Assembly (NCBI GenBank): GCA_041392625.1
Contig: JAWKLR010000005.1
Coordinates: forward strand, 62,001-126,000
DNA from: M3007 sp041392625
GTDB lineage: Bacteria; Bacteroidota; Bacteroidia; Chitinophagales; Saprospiraceae
DNA length: 64,000 nt
Reading direction: 5' to 3'
Shown: positions 53,541 to 60,400 of the stretch, one piece after another
Layout of the letters: each line of letters begins with the position of its first letter
How positions within the stretch are numbered: position 1 is the stretch's first letter
Notes under the pieces: generated by a model
Seen by the model: the letters and a program-made list of their open reading frames with translations, nothing else
Database searches by the model: none
Told to the model about the DNA's origin: nothing
Translations under genes and position numbers: made by a program

Positions 53541-53981
53541 CTAGACTCTGGGTGGTCGGATGCCCCAGATTTTTCCCTGGTTGGTGCCGTGGTCGTTGGT
53601 TTTGCCTTCTATTCGGTGTTCGTCTTTGGAAAGGATGAGGTGGTACACGTCGGGATCGATGATGAGGTTGGGGTCTTCCTTGCCGGTGCCCCGCAGGTAG
53701 AGTGTCCGGGTATTGGGGTTGTAGTTGCCTACGACAAATTCCGTGGCCTCCAATCCGAGTTTGGGTTGTTCGTATTCGCGTGGACTTTTCTGCAAACGCC
53801 AGACAAAAGAACCTTCGAGTTCTCCCGCTTCGGTTTCCTTCAAATGCAAAACAAAGCTGAACAGGTGGCCGCCGGGGTCCGACCACTCACCCTGCCACCA
53901 GCCGAGTACCGATTCGTTTTGGGCCGAGGCGCTGCTCAGCGTAATTGCGATAAACAGAATAAAGGAACATACCTTTTTCAT
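53541..53981 (-). CDS. Small secreted hypothetical protein
   Basis: A signal peptide (SFILFIAITLSSASAQ) is followed by about 125 residues with strand-like motifs (LGWWQGEWSDPGGHLF, GKEDPNLIIDPDVYHLILS), resembling small lipocalin/DUF-type beta-barrels that begin with W-x-G-x-W. No specific family identified. The gene stops 4 nt after the foldback element. Confidence 0.6.
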   Translation of the reverse strand: MKKVCSFILFIAITLSSASAQNESVLGWWQGEWSDPGGHLFSFVLHLKETEAGELEGSFVWRLQKSPREYEQPKLGLEATEFVVGNYNPNTRTLYLRGTGKEDPNLIIDPDVYHLILSKDEHRIEGKTNDHGTNQGKIWGIRPPRV

Positions 53982-54054
53982 ACAAACCCGTTTTCGTGAA
54001 TTTCATGATTCGGTATTCAAAACGCAGTCGATAGGTGTTTTTGTATAGATTAAC

Positions 54055-54585
54055 TCAATTGCTGGGCTTTATCGGAATCCAGGCATTGGAATTTTTCCGG
54101 TTTTCATAATCAACGAGCCAGGCCGGGTAGTTGATCCAGTCGGTCTGTCGGATAATTTTTCCTTCCGGGTTGAAATGCAAAATGCTGGTGAAGTGCATGG
54201 CTTCTACCAGACTTTCCTCCCATTTAAACGGGGTAAAGTAGCCGGTGGTCACGACTTTATTTTGGTCAACAAGTTGGTCTTCGATCACCAGGGCCACCGA
54301 GTCCATGCGCTCGAAGCCGGGAACATCCCAGTTGAAAAAAGTCTGTAAGGCGGCTTTCCCTTCGATCCGGTCGCCATTTACAATGTCTTCCAGCACGACA
54401 TGCTCATCGTAGAAGTTCATGAAGGCATCAAAATCTTTTTGCACCGCATAAACGGCATAGTAGGCTTTGGCCTGCTTGCGGATGATATCCGCATCGCCTG
54501 GGTTTGGAGTGGTGGCGCAGGAATTGAGATAGACAAGGGTTGTCAGAAAAAACAAGCCGATGGCAGAAGAAAGGAGAGTACGCAT
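54055..54585 (-). CDS. NTF2-like (SnoaL-type) lipoprotein
   Basis: Start at ATG 54585 gives a lipoprotein signal (GLFFLTTLVYLNSCAT). The soluble part has the SnoaL/NTF2 layout: AYYAVYAVQKDFDAFMNFYD, HVVLEDIVNGDRIEGKAAL, then strands to IIRQTDWINYP. These folds bind small hydrophobic ligands or act as isomerases; none can be assigned here. A TACTTTTG -7 box (54624-54631 on the plus strand) lies upstream. Confidence 0.75.
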   Translation of the reverse strand: MRTLLSSAIGLFFLTTLVYLNSCATTPNPGDADIIRKQAKAYYAVYAVQKDFDAFMNFYDEHVVLEDIVNGDRIEGKAALQTFFNWDVPGFERMDSVALVIEDQLVDQNKVVTTGYFTPFKWEESLVEAMHFTSILHFNPEGKIIRQTDWINYPAWLVDYENRKNSNAWIPIKPSN

Positions 54586-54663
54586 TTTGAATACATTCTT
54601 GTTCGAAGTTCGGCTCAAGATAGCAAAAGTAGCCTTGTTTATGTGTTTGCGTTTTTAGGGCAA

Positions 54664-54678
54664 GGGCAAGGCTTGCCC
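54664..54678. repeat. GGGCAAG palindrome
   Basis: GGGCAAG-G-CTTGCCC, followed by CCTAC. It resembles the palindrome at 55064-55080. Confidence 0.55.
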
Positions 54679-54682
54679 CTAC

Positions 54683-55042
54683 TTACTCCCTGCCCGGATT
54701 GGCAAGGCTACCTACCAATTCTCTGAAGTGTGTTTTCAATTTGGGTTGTTCCAGGATAAAGTCGGCAAAATTAGTGGCCTTGGATTGGCGCATGAGTTGG
54801 TCGACTACCTGAACGGCAGCAACGGTGAGTTCTTCGTTGTATTTATCTTCTGCGCCGATTGCTGCTACGTATGTTTTTAATTGCCGGCATACGCTTTCCT
54901 CTGCCCGGGCACAGGGTTGGTTGTTTAGGTTGATCCACGCCAATCGCAAGTGGGCTTCGTGGCTGAACAATTCGGGCGGCAAGGTCCCGCTTTCTAGTTG
55001 AAGGACGAGTTGCGCGTCATCTAATTTCCAGTGATTTTCCAT
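54683..55042 (-). CDS. Conserved small protein of unknown function
   Basis: Starts at ATG 55042 (an open frame extends further upstream but through a repeat) and encodes 119 residues. It contains FSHEAHLRLAWINLNNQP and a K-Y-N-E-E-L-T-x-A motif (EDKYNEELTVAAVQV), a signature I associate with an uncharacterised family in proteobacteria and Bacteroidota. No signal peptide or membrane helix. It lies downstream of a DinB-like gene on the same strand, with a repeat between. Confidence 0.65.
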   Translation of the reverse strand: MENHWKLDDAQLVLQLESGTLPPELFSHEAHLRLAWINLNNQPCARAEESVCRQLKTYVAAIGAEDKYNEELTVAAVQVVDQLMRQSKATNFADFILEQPKLKTHFRELVGSLANPGRE

Positions 55043-55063
55043 GTTGTTTATGTTTCTAGGGTG

Positions 55064-55109
55064 AGGGCAAGACTTGCCCTCGCAGAGGCGAATTAAACGA
55101 ATAAACAAT
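55064..55109. repeat. Palindrome plus a fragment of the foldback arm
   Basis: AGGGCAAG-A-CTTGCCCT (55064-55080) is followed by a sequence whose reverse complement contains ATTGTTTATTCGTTTA and GCCTCTGCG, words found in the left arm of the 53275-53536 element. This suggests a partial copy of that family. Confidence 0.6.
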
Positions 55110-55124
55110 ATCTGACCACGAAGC

Positions 55125-55964
55125 CTAAGCCATGACTGCAAGCATATCAAAAAAGGGCTCTGCAAGGGCAGTTTTTCCTATAATTTCTGAGGTTTCTATC
55201 GCGGATTTTTTATCAATGCCTTTGGTGAAAATACGCCATGCCACAGTTTCAGGAACGATTAATTGCGTATCAACATGCGCTTGAGTCTCCACCGTTAGGT
55301 TCCAATTCTTAGCATCCCAAATCAAAAACCAATCGCCGCCTCCTGCTCCTTGAATGGTGAATTGAATGCAGGTTCCAGGGGCAGCTGTGAGCGCGCGGTA
55401 GTGGTGGGGCAGGGCCCGCATGGACGTGTCAAGATAGGGGAAATAAAACACTTTGGAATATAAGAGTGCTTCCTGGTCCACCGCCCGCCGTATCTGTTGT
55501 TGGTGATGCCATTTTTCGGTGTACTCCCGTGCAATGTGAAACCAGTTTGCCGACTCCGATTCGCCAGCCCAGGCAACGGAAAACAAGGCGGGCGCAAAGG
55601 GATCGAGCGACTCCATGTATGCACAGTATTCCCGGCCGCTTCGCTCCAATTCCTCTATGAGCACAGCGGGGCTGATGCGCCGATATGCCTGAACCCAATC
55701 AGCATTGAGTTGGTTGAGGTAGCCAACCAGGTCGCGGTAATTTTCGGTGGAGTCGGGCGGGTCTCCAAAATAGCCGTCGCGCAACATCGACAGGCTCCGC
55801 AGGTTACCGTCAAGCAGATGGCCGGCGATGTCTTTTACTGTCCAGGCTCCCGCAAGGGTGTGGCGTTGCCAGTCTTCAGGTGTTAGCGAACGCAGGAGCT
55901 GGATCAACTCCCGATCAATTCGGGCAAGCAGTGGCGCCAGGAAAATGGGTGGTGTTGGTTTCAT
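55125..55964 (-). CDS. DinB/MDMPI-type metal-binding protein
   Basis: A 279-residue protein with the maleylpyruvate-isomerase/DinB N-terminal four-helix fold: LTPEDWQRHTLAGAWTVKDI followed by AGHLLDG, then REYTEKWHHQQQIRRAVDQ carrying the metal-binding histidines. The C-terminal half is divergent (GTCIQFTIQGAGGG, IVPETVAWRIFTKG), similar to the SCP-2-like tail of MDMPI proteins. These enzymes act on thiol cofactors; the substrate is unknown. Confidence 0.75.
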   Translation of the reverse strand: MKPTPPIFLAPLLARIDRELIQLLRSLTPEDWQRHTLAGAWTVKDIAGHLLDGNLRSLSMLRDGYFGDPPDSTENYRDLVGYLNQLNADWVQAYRRISPAVLIEELERSGREYCAYMESLDPFAPALFSVAWAGESESANWFHIAREYTEKWHHQQQIRRAVDQEALLYSKVFYFPYLDTSMRALPHHYRALTAAPGTCIQFTIQGAGGGDWFLIWDAKNWNLTVETQAHVDTQLIVPETVAWRIFTKGIDKKSAIETSEIIGKTALAEPFFDMLAVMA

Positions 55965-56025
55965 TTAAGAGAAACGTCGGTAAGGGCCCGGGAGGTCCGG
56001 GTATATCCGGAATCAACATACCCCC

Positions 56026-56218
56026 GCCCCCGTAGAGACGCAAGATTTTGCGTCTAATAGGTTTTGCGTCTAAAATGGTTTGCGTCTAATAGGAATTGAT
56101 AGAGAAATGTATGGTGTGTAAGAATGGTATCGCGTCAAAAAAAGATTTGTGTGTAAAATGGTTTGCGATGCGTGATTGTTCTGGGTGGAGACGCAAAACC
56201 TTGCGTCTCTACGGGGGC
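56026..56218. repeat. MITE-like element with 19-bp perfect terminal inverted repeats
   Basis: Terminal arms 56026-56044 (core GTAGAGACGCAAG) and 56200-56218 are perfect 19-bp inverted repeats. Inside, copies of TTTGCGTCTAAAATGG-like 16-mers repeat three times (about 56048-56092), then degenerate copies follow. Secondary palindromes AGACGCAA-GATT-TTGCGTCT (56036-56055) and AGACGCAA-AACC-TTGCGTCT (56189-56208) mark both ends. No intact gene lies inside. Confidence 0.7.
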
Positions 56219-56234
56219 ATGGGCTGCAAAAATA

Positions 56235-56267
56235 TCGCCCCAGATTTTATCAAAAAATCCGGGGCGA
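56235..56267 (-). terminator. Hairpin downstream of the peroxidase gene
   Basis: TCGCCCC(A)GATTTT pairs with AAAATC(C)GGGGCGA with one mismatch (56235-56267). It lies about 50 nt past the peroxidase stop in the minus direction and may act as its terminator. Confidence 0.55.
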
Positions 56268-56315
56268 CTGCATTTAGGGTTATGTCTCAACATGTAAACC
56301 ACACAATTCCGTTTC

Positions 56316-58232
56316 CTACAGTTTGATAAACTGCTGGTATCCGGATTGCGTCTCGGTCAGGATCCGAATTAGGTACAGACCGGGCGCGGAAGCGGTGGGC
56401 ATGTTCAGTGTCAAGGTGTTGTTTCCTGATTGCAATGTTGCGCGTTCTTCCAAAATCAAACGGCCTTGCAGATCCACAATTTGGAGTTGAGCTGCCTGTG
56501 GTTTTTCAGACAATACGCGAAGCGAGAAGGCCTCCTGAACCGGGTTGGGGTAGAGTGCAAAATCGAGCGCGGTATTGGCTGCTGTATGTGTGCTGGTGAC
56601 CAACGGTTCGGCAACAAAAATCTCATCCTGCACGATGGTAATCGGAGAATTTCTACGGATGATATCCGCAAGTTTGGTGTTTCGGATGGCTTCTTTTCTA
56701 TCCACAGAAATAAATGGATCGTTTTCGTAGTAGAAGCGGTCGCCATCGCGCAATGCCATAAACTGGTCTTCGATGATGGTCATTGCGGTGTTTCCAAACA
56801 AGGCATCCGGCATGTGGTTTTCGGCCAGCATACCTACCCATGGGTCTATGTCGTTGATGTCTCCGTAAATAAACTCCAGGGTCTGGTTCATCAGCGGATC
56901 AGAAGTCATTTCGGAAAATGTGGTAACCTGGCTCAATCCAAACTCTGCGCGGATGGTATTGTAATCTGGAAGTCCTCGTTCCCGGCCCCGTGCGATGTTG
57001 ATGGAAACCAGGTCGAGTCCACCGGCACCCGGAGGGCCAAAGAGGAAGTTGCGAAGATCGTCGATGACCTTGCAATCAAAATCCTGCTGTACCATGGTTG
57101 CCATACCGATGAGGTAGGGCTCGATGCCGTCCACATCCCGGATTGCGCCCGGGTTAAAAAATGCATCTTTCAGACTGATGTTACCCGCGGGCAGATAATT
57201 TCCGTCGTTGTCCATCCGTACCAGCAGGTTGTTGATGGTGGTGTGCCCATACCGGTATGCCGCAGCGGAAAAAACGTTCATAATTCCTGGATTCACAAAC
57301 AGGTCGTATCCGTTGTAGGGCGGGAGGTCGACGCCCATTGCCGGCAGCCATTCTTCGTATACGATGGCTTGCATTTCAGCGCCAACAAGCCGGCGGGCCT
57401 GTTGGTACAACATCTCGTCGGTCCAGTCGGGGTTTTCAAGTTTAAGTTCTTCACACAGCCGGTTGTGCTCGCGTACAAACAAGGTGTGCATTCCCGTGAG
57501 AAATGGGTTTTCATTGGCGCGCACATCCCCGGCAACAAACCATTTTTCCACAAAAGGCAGGGCCATTGCCATTCCGGGAACGGATGGGTCAACAGGGGCA
57601 TCGTATTCACCGGTGGTAGTGTTCCAGGGAAGCAGATTCCCACTTGATACTTTTAACCGGCCTCCATAGTAGGCACGCAGCCAGCTGGCCCGGTCGACAT
57701 CAGAGCCATAAACGGCAGAAGCGTCGATAAATGCCGTGATGGAATTTACAAACTGGCGCGGGTTGTACACGGAGGTTCCGGTGTTGGGGTCGAACTCCGA
57801 ACGGTGAAATGAAATGCTGGCAGCTCCGGTTCCGTTAGGGTCAAAGAATACGTCTCCGGCCGGAACAGAAATGGAAATCCCTTCATTGGGGTTGTCGTTA
57901 ACGAGGGTAATATCGTGGTCGATAAACTGCCCCCAGGCCCAACAATAAGCGCTGAGCCCACGGGGGTCGTTTGCGAGGGTGTTTTGTGAAAAAATGGCGT
58001 TGCTGAGGATGCGTTCGTTTGGTCGATTGGGTCCGGCCGGTTCAGAAATTCCGTCGGCAAATCCCGTCATGGCTGTCGGGAGTTGAGTGGCGCCAACTGC
58101 ACCCCAATCTGCATTCAGCAGGTTGTTGTTGTGGCCGGTAATGGTGCGTGAAGCCTGCGCAAAAATGCCGCCTGAAAAGCAGCATAAAAACAAGGCGGTG
58201 AGAATAAATTGTGTAAAGTGTTTCATGAGCAA
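56316..58232 (-). CDS. T9SS-secreted animal-type haem peroxidase
   Basis: A 638-residue protein with a signal peptide (LTALFLCCFSGGIFAQ). The domain matches the animal haem peroxidase/peroxinectin superfamily: distal histidine in GQFIDHDITL (His106), FVREHNRLCEEL, proximal histidine in YRYGHTTINNL (His330) and NIARGRERGLPDYNTIR. The C-terminus is a type A sorting domain (ALYPNPVQEAFSLRVL ... QSGYQQFIKL). It should oxidise halides or phenolics with hydrogen peroxide outside the cell. It is 134 nt downstream of an Rrf2 regulator. Confidence 0.93.
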   Translation of the reverse strand: MLMKHFTQFILTALFLCCFSGGIFAQASRTITGHNNNLLNADWGAVGATQLPTAMTGFADGISEPAGPNRPNERILSNAIFSQNTLANDPRGLSAYCWAWGQFIDHDITLVNDNPNEGISISVPAGDVFFDPNGTGAASISFHRSEFDPNTGTSVYNPRQFVNSITAFIDASAVYGSDVDRASWLRAYYGGRLKVSSGNLLPWNTTTGEYDAPVDPSVPGMAMALPFVEKWFVAGDVRANENPFLTGMHTLFVREHNRLCEELKLENPDWTDEMLYQQARRLVGAEMQAIVYEEWLPAMGVDLPPYNGYDLFVNPGIMNVFSAAAYRYGHTTINNLLVRMDNDGNYLPAGNISLKDAFFNPGAIRDVDGIEPYLIGMATMVQQDFDCKVIDDLRNFLFGPPGAGGLDLVSINIARGRERGLPDYNTIRAEFGLSQVTTFSEMTSDPLMNQTLEFIYGDINDIDPWVGMLAENHMPDALFGNTAMTIIEDQFMALRDGDRFYYENDPFISVDRKEAIRNTKLADIIRRNSPITIVQDEIFVAEPLVTSTHTAANTALDFALYPNPVQEAFSLRVLSEKPQAAQLQIVDLQGRLILEERATLQSGNNTLTLNMPTASAPGLYLIRILTETQSGYQQFIKL

Positions 58233-58310
58233 TACGTGATCAGATTAACGAATGGCGGAAGTAAGGGCCGCGTGTGTGTTGAATGGTCAAAATTAAATCA
58301 AATTAAGTAA

Positions 58311-58330
58311 TAAGAGTCTTTTGTCTTAAA
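58311..58330 (-). promoter_or_regulatory. Possible Rrf2 operator upstream of the peroxidase gene
   Basis: TAAGA-N8-TCTTA at 58311-58328, with the octamer GTCTTAAA at 58323-58330. The octamer is the exact reverse complement of TTTAAGAC, the left arm of the dyad at 58838-58859. Placed in the 134-nt gap before the peroxidase gene. Confidence 0.4.
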
Positions 58331-58366
58331 TAAGTGCAAAAAAAACCAGGATTGAACCAGATATAA

Positions 58367-58807
58367 TTACCACCCGCTCAGCCGGAGTCGGTCTTCGCTG
58401 ACTTTGGCCCCCAGTTCCGAGAGGGGGGTGTTGGCGAATTCCTGTTCCATGGCTGTCCGCGCTACGGTCCAGAATGCGTGCATCGGACAGGGTTCGGATG
58501 CGCCACAGCCGGGAAGCCCGAGCAGGCAGGTGTCAAAAAAATGTTCTCCTTCTATAATTTTCACAACATCAATCAGAAAGATTTCTTCAGCCGGTTTGTT
58601 TAGCGCAACACCTCCCCGGGGACCACGGTAGGAAACCAGTAGTTTTTCCTGGGTCAGCTGTTGGAGGATTTTGGTGAGAAAATGAAACGAGATGTCCAGT
58701 TCTTTAGACATCTCCCCAATACTCACGTATTCTCCATGTTGCTTGTGCGCCACGATGTAAACCAAGGCGCGAAGGCTATAAACACTTGCTTTAGATAAGA
58801 CCTTCAA
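58367..58807 (-). CDS. Rrf2 family transcriptional regulator with three cysteines
   Basis: A 146-residue Rrf2 protein. Helix-turn-helix: SIGEMSKELDISFHFLTKIL followed by QQLTQEKLLVSYRGPRGGVAL. The cysteines C94, C101 and C107 (CLLGLPGCGASEPC) match the iron-sulfur-ligating loop of NsrR/IscR/RsrR-type members, so a redox or nitric-oxide responsive cluster is plausible. The gene is immediately upstream of the peroxidase gene, same strand, with palindromes in front of both. Confidence 0.9.
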   Translation of the reverse strand: MKVLSKASVYSLRALVYIVAHKQHGEYVSIGEMSKELDISFHFLTKILQQLTQEKLLVSYRGPRGGVALNKPAEEIFLIDVVKIIEGEHFFDTCLLGLPGCGASEPCPMHAFWTVARTAMEQEFANTPLSELGAKVSEDRLRLSGW

Positions 58808-58837
58808 ATGGTGTTTAAATTACAGGGTAAATCCGGG

Positions 58838-58859
58838 TTTAAGACAAATTAGTCTCAAA
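58838..58859 (-). promoter_or_regulatory. Possible Rrf2 autoregulatory operator
   Basis: TTTAAGAC-AAATTA-GTCTCAAA, an inverted repeat with one mismatch, about 30 nt upstream of the rrf2-type start. Confidence 0.45.
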
Positions 58860-59005
58860 ATAACGCAAAATATTTTTTGCCTCCAAGTCCAGATTCGGAA
58901 TTATTTTAAAAATGACATATATCAAATCAGCCAGCTCAAAATAGCTGCATTCGTGAACAATGACTTATTTTTGGCATAGACATCCTCTTTATTATCCAAA
59001 ATCAA

Positions 59006-60328
59006 ATGAACATGTTCAATTTAAGTGAAATCCAAAAAAACTGCGCCAGCCTCGACCGGGAATTTAAGTGGTTTTCGTACGCGCTTGAGGCTCGTTTTAC
59101 CGCTTATTTTACAGGAATCAAGGAGGAAAGTAACAGCAGTTTACCTCCAGACCTGGAGAGAGATTCCTCACTATTTGCCCGACTTTTATTAAGAGAAAAC
59201 GTCTCGCCCAATGCGCGCCTGGCGCTATGTCTGGCGCTGGCACCGCATGTAAAACCCCGTGCGTTGGATTTGTTTTTTAATCAAAACAATCAAACCGGAA
59301 GGTCCTATACCGAATTCGGTGGAGTGCAGTCAAATGCCCATCCGGGATTTCTCCCAACCGGCGAAACCATCTTGTTTCTGCTCAGCAAAGAAGGAACCAT
59401 TGAAGAGCGCGCAGCGCTTTTGAATGCGCTGGAAGAGGAACTTTCGTATTTTATGTATGTAAAAAAATCAGAGGATACGCTACCGCGGATGAGCGGTCAA
59501 CTCATCGTCCGGAAAGAAATCCTGGATCTGTTTGTAAGCCAGAGTTATCACAACATGGAATTTAGCACAGATGGTATTGTACCTGCATCGAATAAAGGCT
59601 GGGAAGATCTGATTGTTGCACCCCCGGTTAAAGAAGAATTAGACCTGATTCAAACCTGGTTACAACTGGCGCCGGCAATGACTGAACTAATCGGCGATCC
59701 AATGTATGCGCAGGCGGGCTACCGCGCTTTTTTCTACGGTCCCTCCGGCACCGGAAAAACCCTGGCGGCCTCATTAATTGTCAATTCGGTCGGATTTGAA
59801 CTGTATCGGGTTGACCTTTCTCAATTGGTCTCAAAATACATTGGGGAAACGGAAAAAAACCTGCAAGCGCTTTTTGATCATGCGAAACGGAATTCCTGGA
59901 TTTTATTTTTTGATGAAGCAGATGCCCTGTTTGGAAAACGGACTACAGTCAGCTCCGCTCACGATCGATATGCCAATCAGGAAGTTTCCTACATCATTGG
60001 TCAATTAGAATCCTTTGGGGGACTTTCAATTTTTGCCTGTCATACACCCTATTATGAAGAATCGAAATTCCTTCGACGGTGCCAGTCGGTCGTGCATTTT
60101 CCAATGCCCGACAAGGAGCAGCGCTATCTCCTTTGGAAGAAAACCTTTAGCGGGAATTGGCCCATCTCACCGGATGTCGATTGGGAAGAACTGGCCAGCG
60201 CATATGAACTATCCGGAGGCACCATGGTGCGCATCCGGCAGCGGGCTTTTTTGCTTCTACAAAGTCGGGAAGCAAAGGAAATTACCCACGGCATGCTGCT
60301 TGAATGCATCCGCCACGAGCTTCGGTAA
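59006..60328 (+). CDS. AAA family ATPase with an unusual sensor region
   Basis: A 440-residue protein. The N-terminal half is helical and divergent. The C-terminal AAA module has Walker A GPSGTGKT (from residue 245), Walker B LFFDEADALFGKR (Asp303-Glu304) and a long arginine-rich second region of homology. The sensor-1 position reads SIFACHTPYYEES, without the usual Asn. The general form resembles the ATPase associated with extracellular contractile injection systems, but no sheath or tube genes are in the window, so its job is unknown. A TATTTTTG -7 box lies at 58966-58973. Confidence 0.78.
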   Translation: MNMFNLSEIQKNCASLDREFKWFSYALEARFTAYFTGIKEESNSSLPPDLERDSSLFARLLLRENVSPNARLALCLALAPHVKPRALDLFFNQNNQTGRSYTEFGGVQSNAHPGFLPTGETILFLLSKEGTIEERAALLNALEEELSYFMYVKKSEDTLPRMSGQLIVRKEILDLFVSQSYHNMEFSTDGIVPASNKGWEDLIVAPPVKEELDLIQTWLQLAPAMTELIGDPMYAQAGYRAFFYGPSGTGKTLAASLIVNSVGFELYRVDLSQLVSKYIGETEKNLQALFDHAKRNSWILFFDEADALFGKRTTVSSAHDRYANQEVSYIIGQLESFGGLSIFACHTPYYEESKFLRRCQSVVHFPMPDKEQRYLLWKKTFSGNWPISPDVDWEELASAYELSGGTMVRIRQRAFLLLQSREAKEITHGMLLECIRHELR

Positions 60329-60400
60329 CCGGACCGCTCAGGCTGACTAAAAGCCCGGATTTAAACAGCTATTGACAAAAACACACAACACAAAAACTCC

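Noticed and set aside
56096..56326. A 76-codon plus-strand open frame crossing the MITE-like element
   Set aside because: It is built mainly from the repeat ends and a terminator hairpin, so coding potential is unlikely.
56430..57647. A 405-codon plus-strand open frame
   Set aside because: It is antisense to the peroxidase gene, whose catalytic motifs are all present; no domain is visible in the antisense translation.
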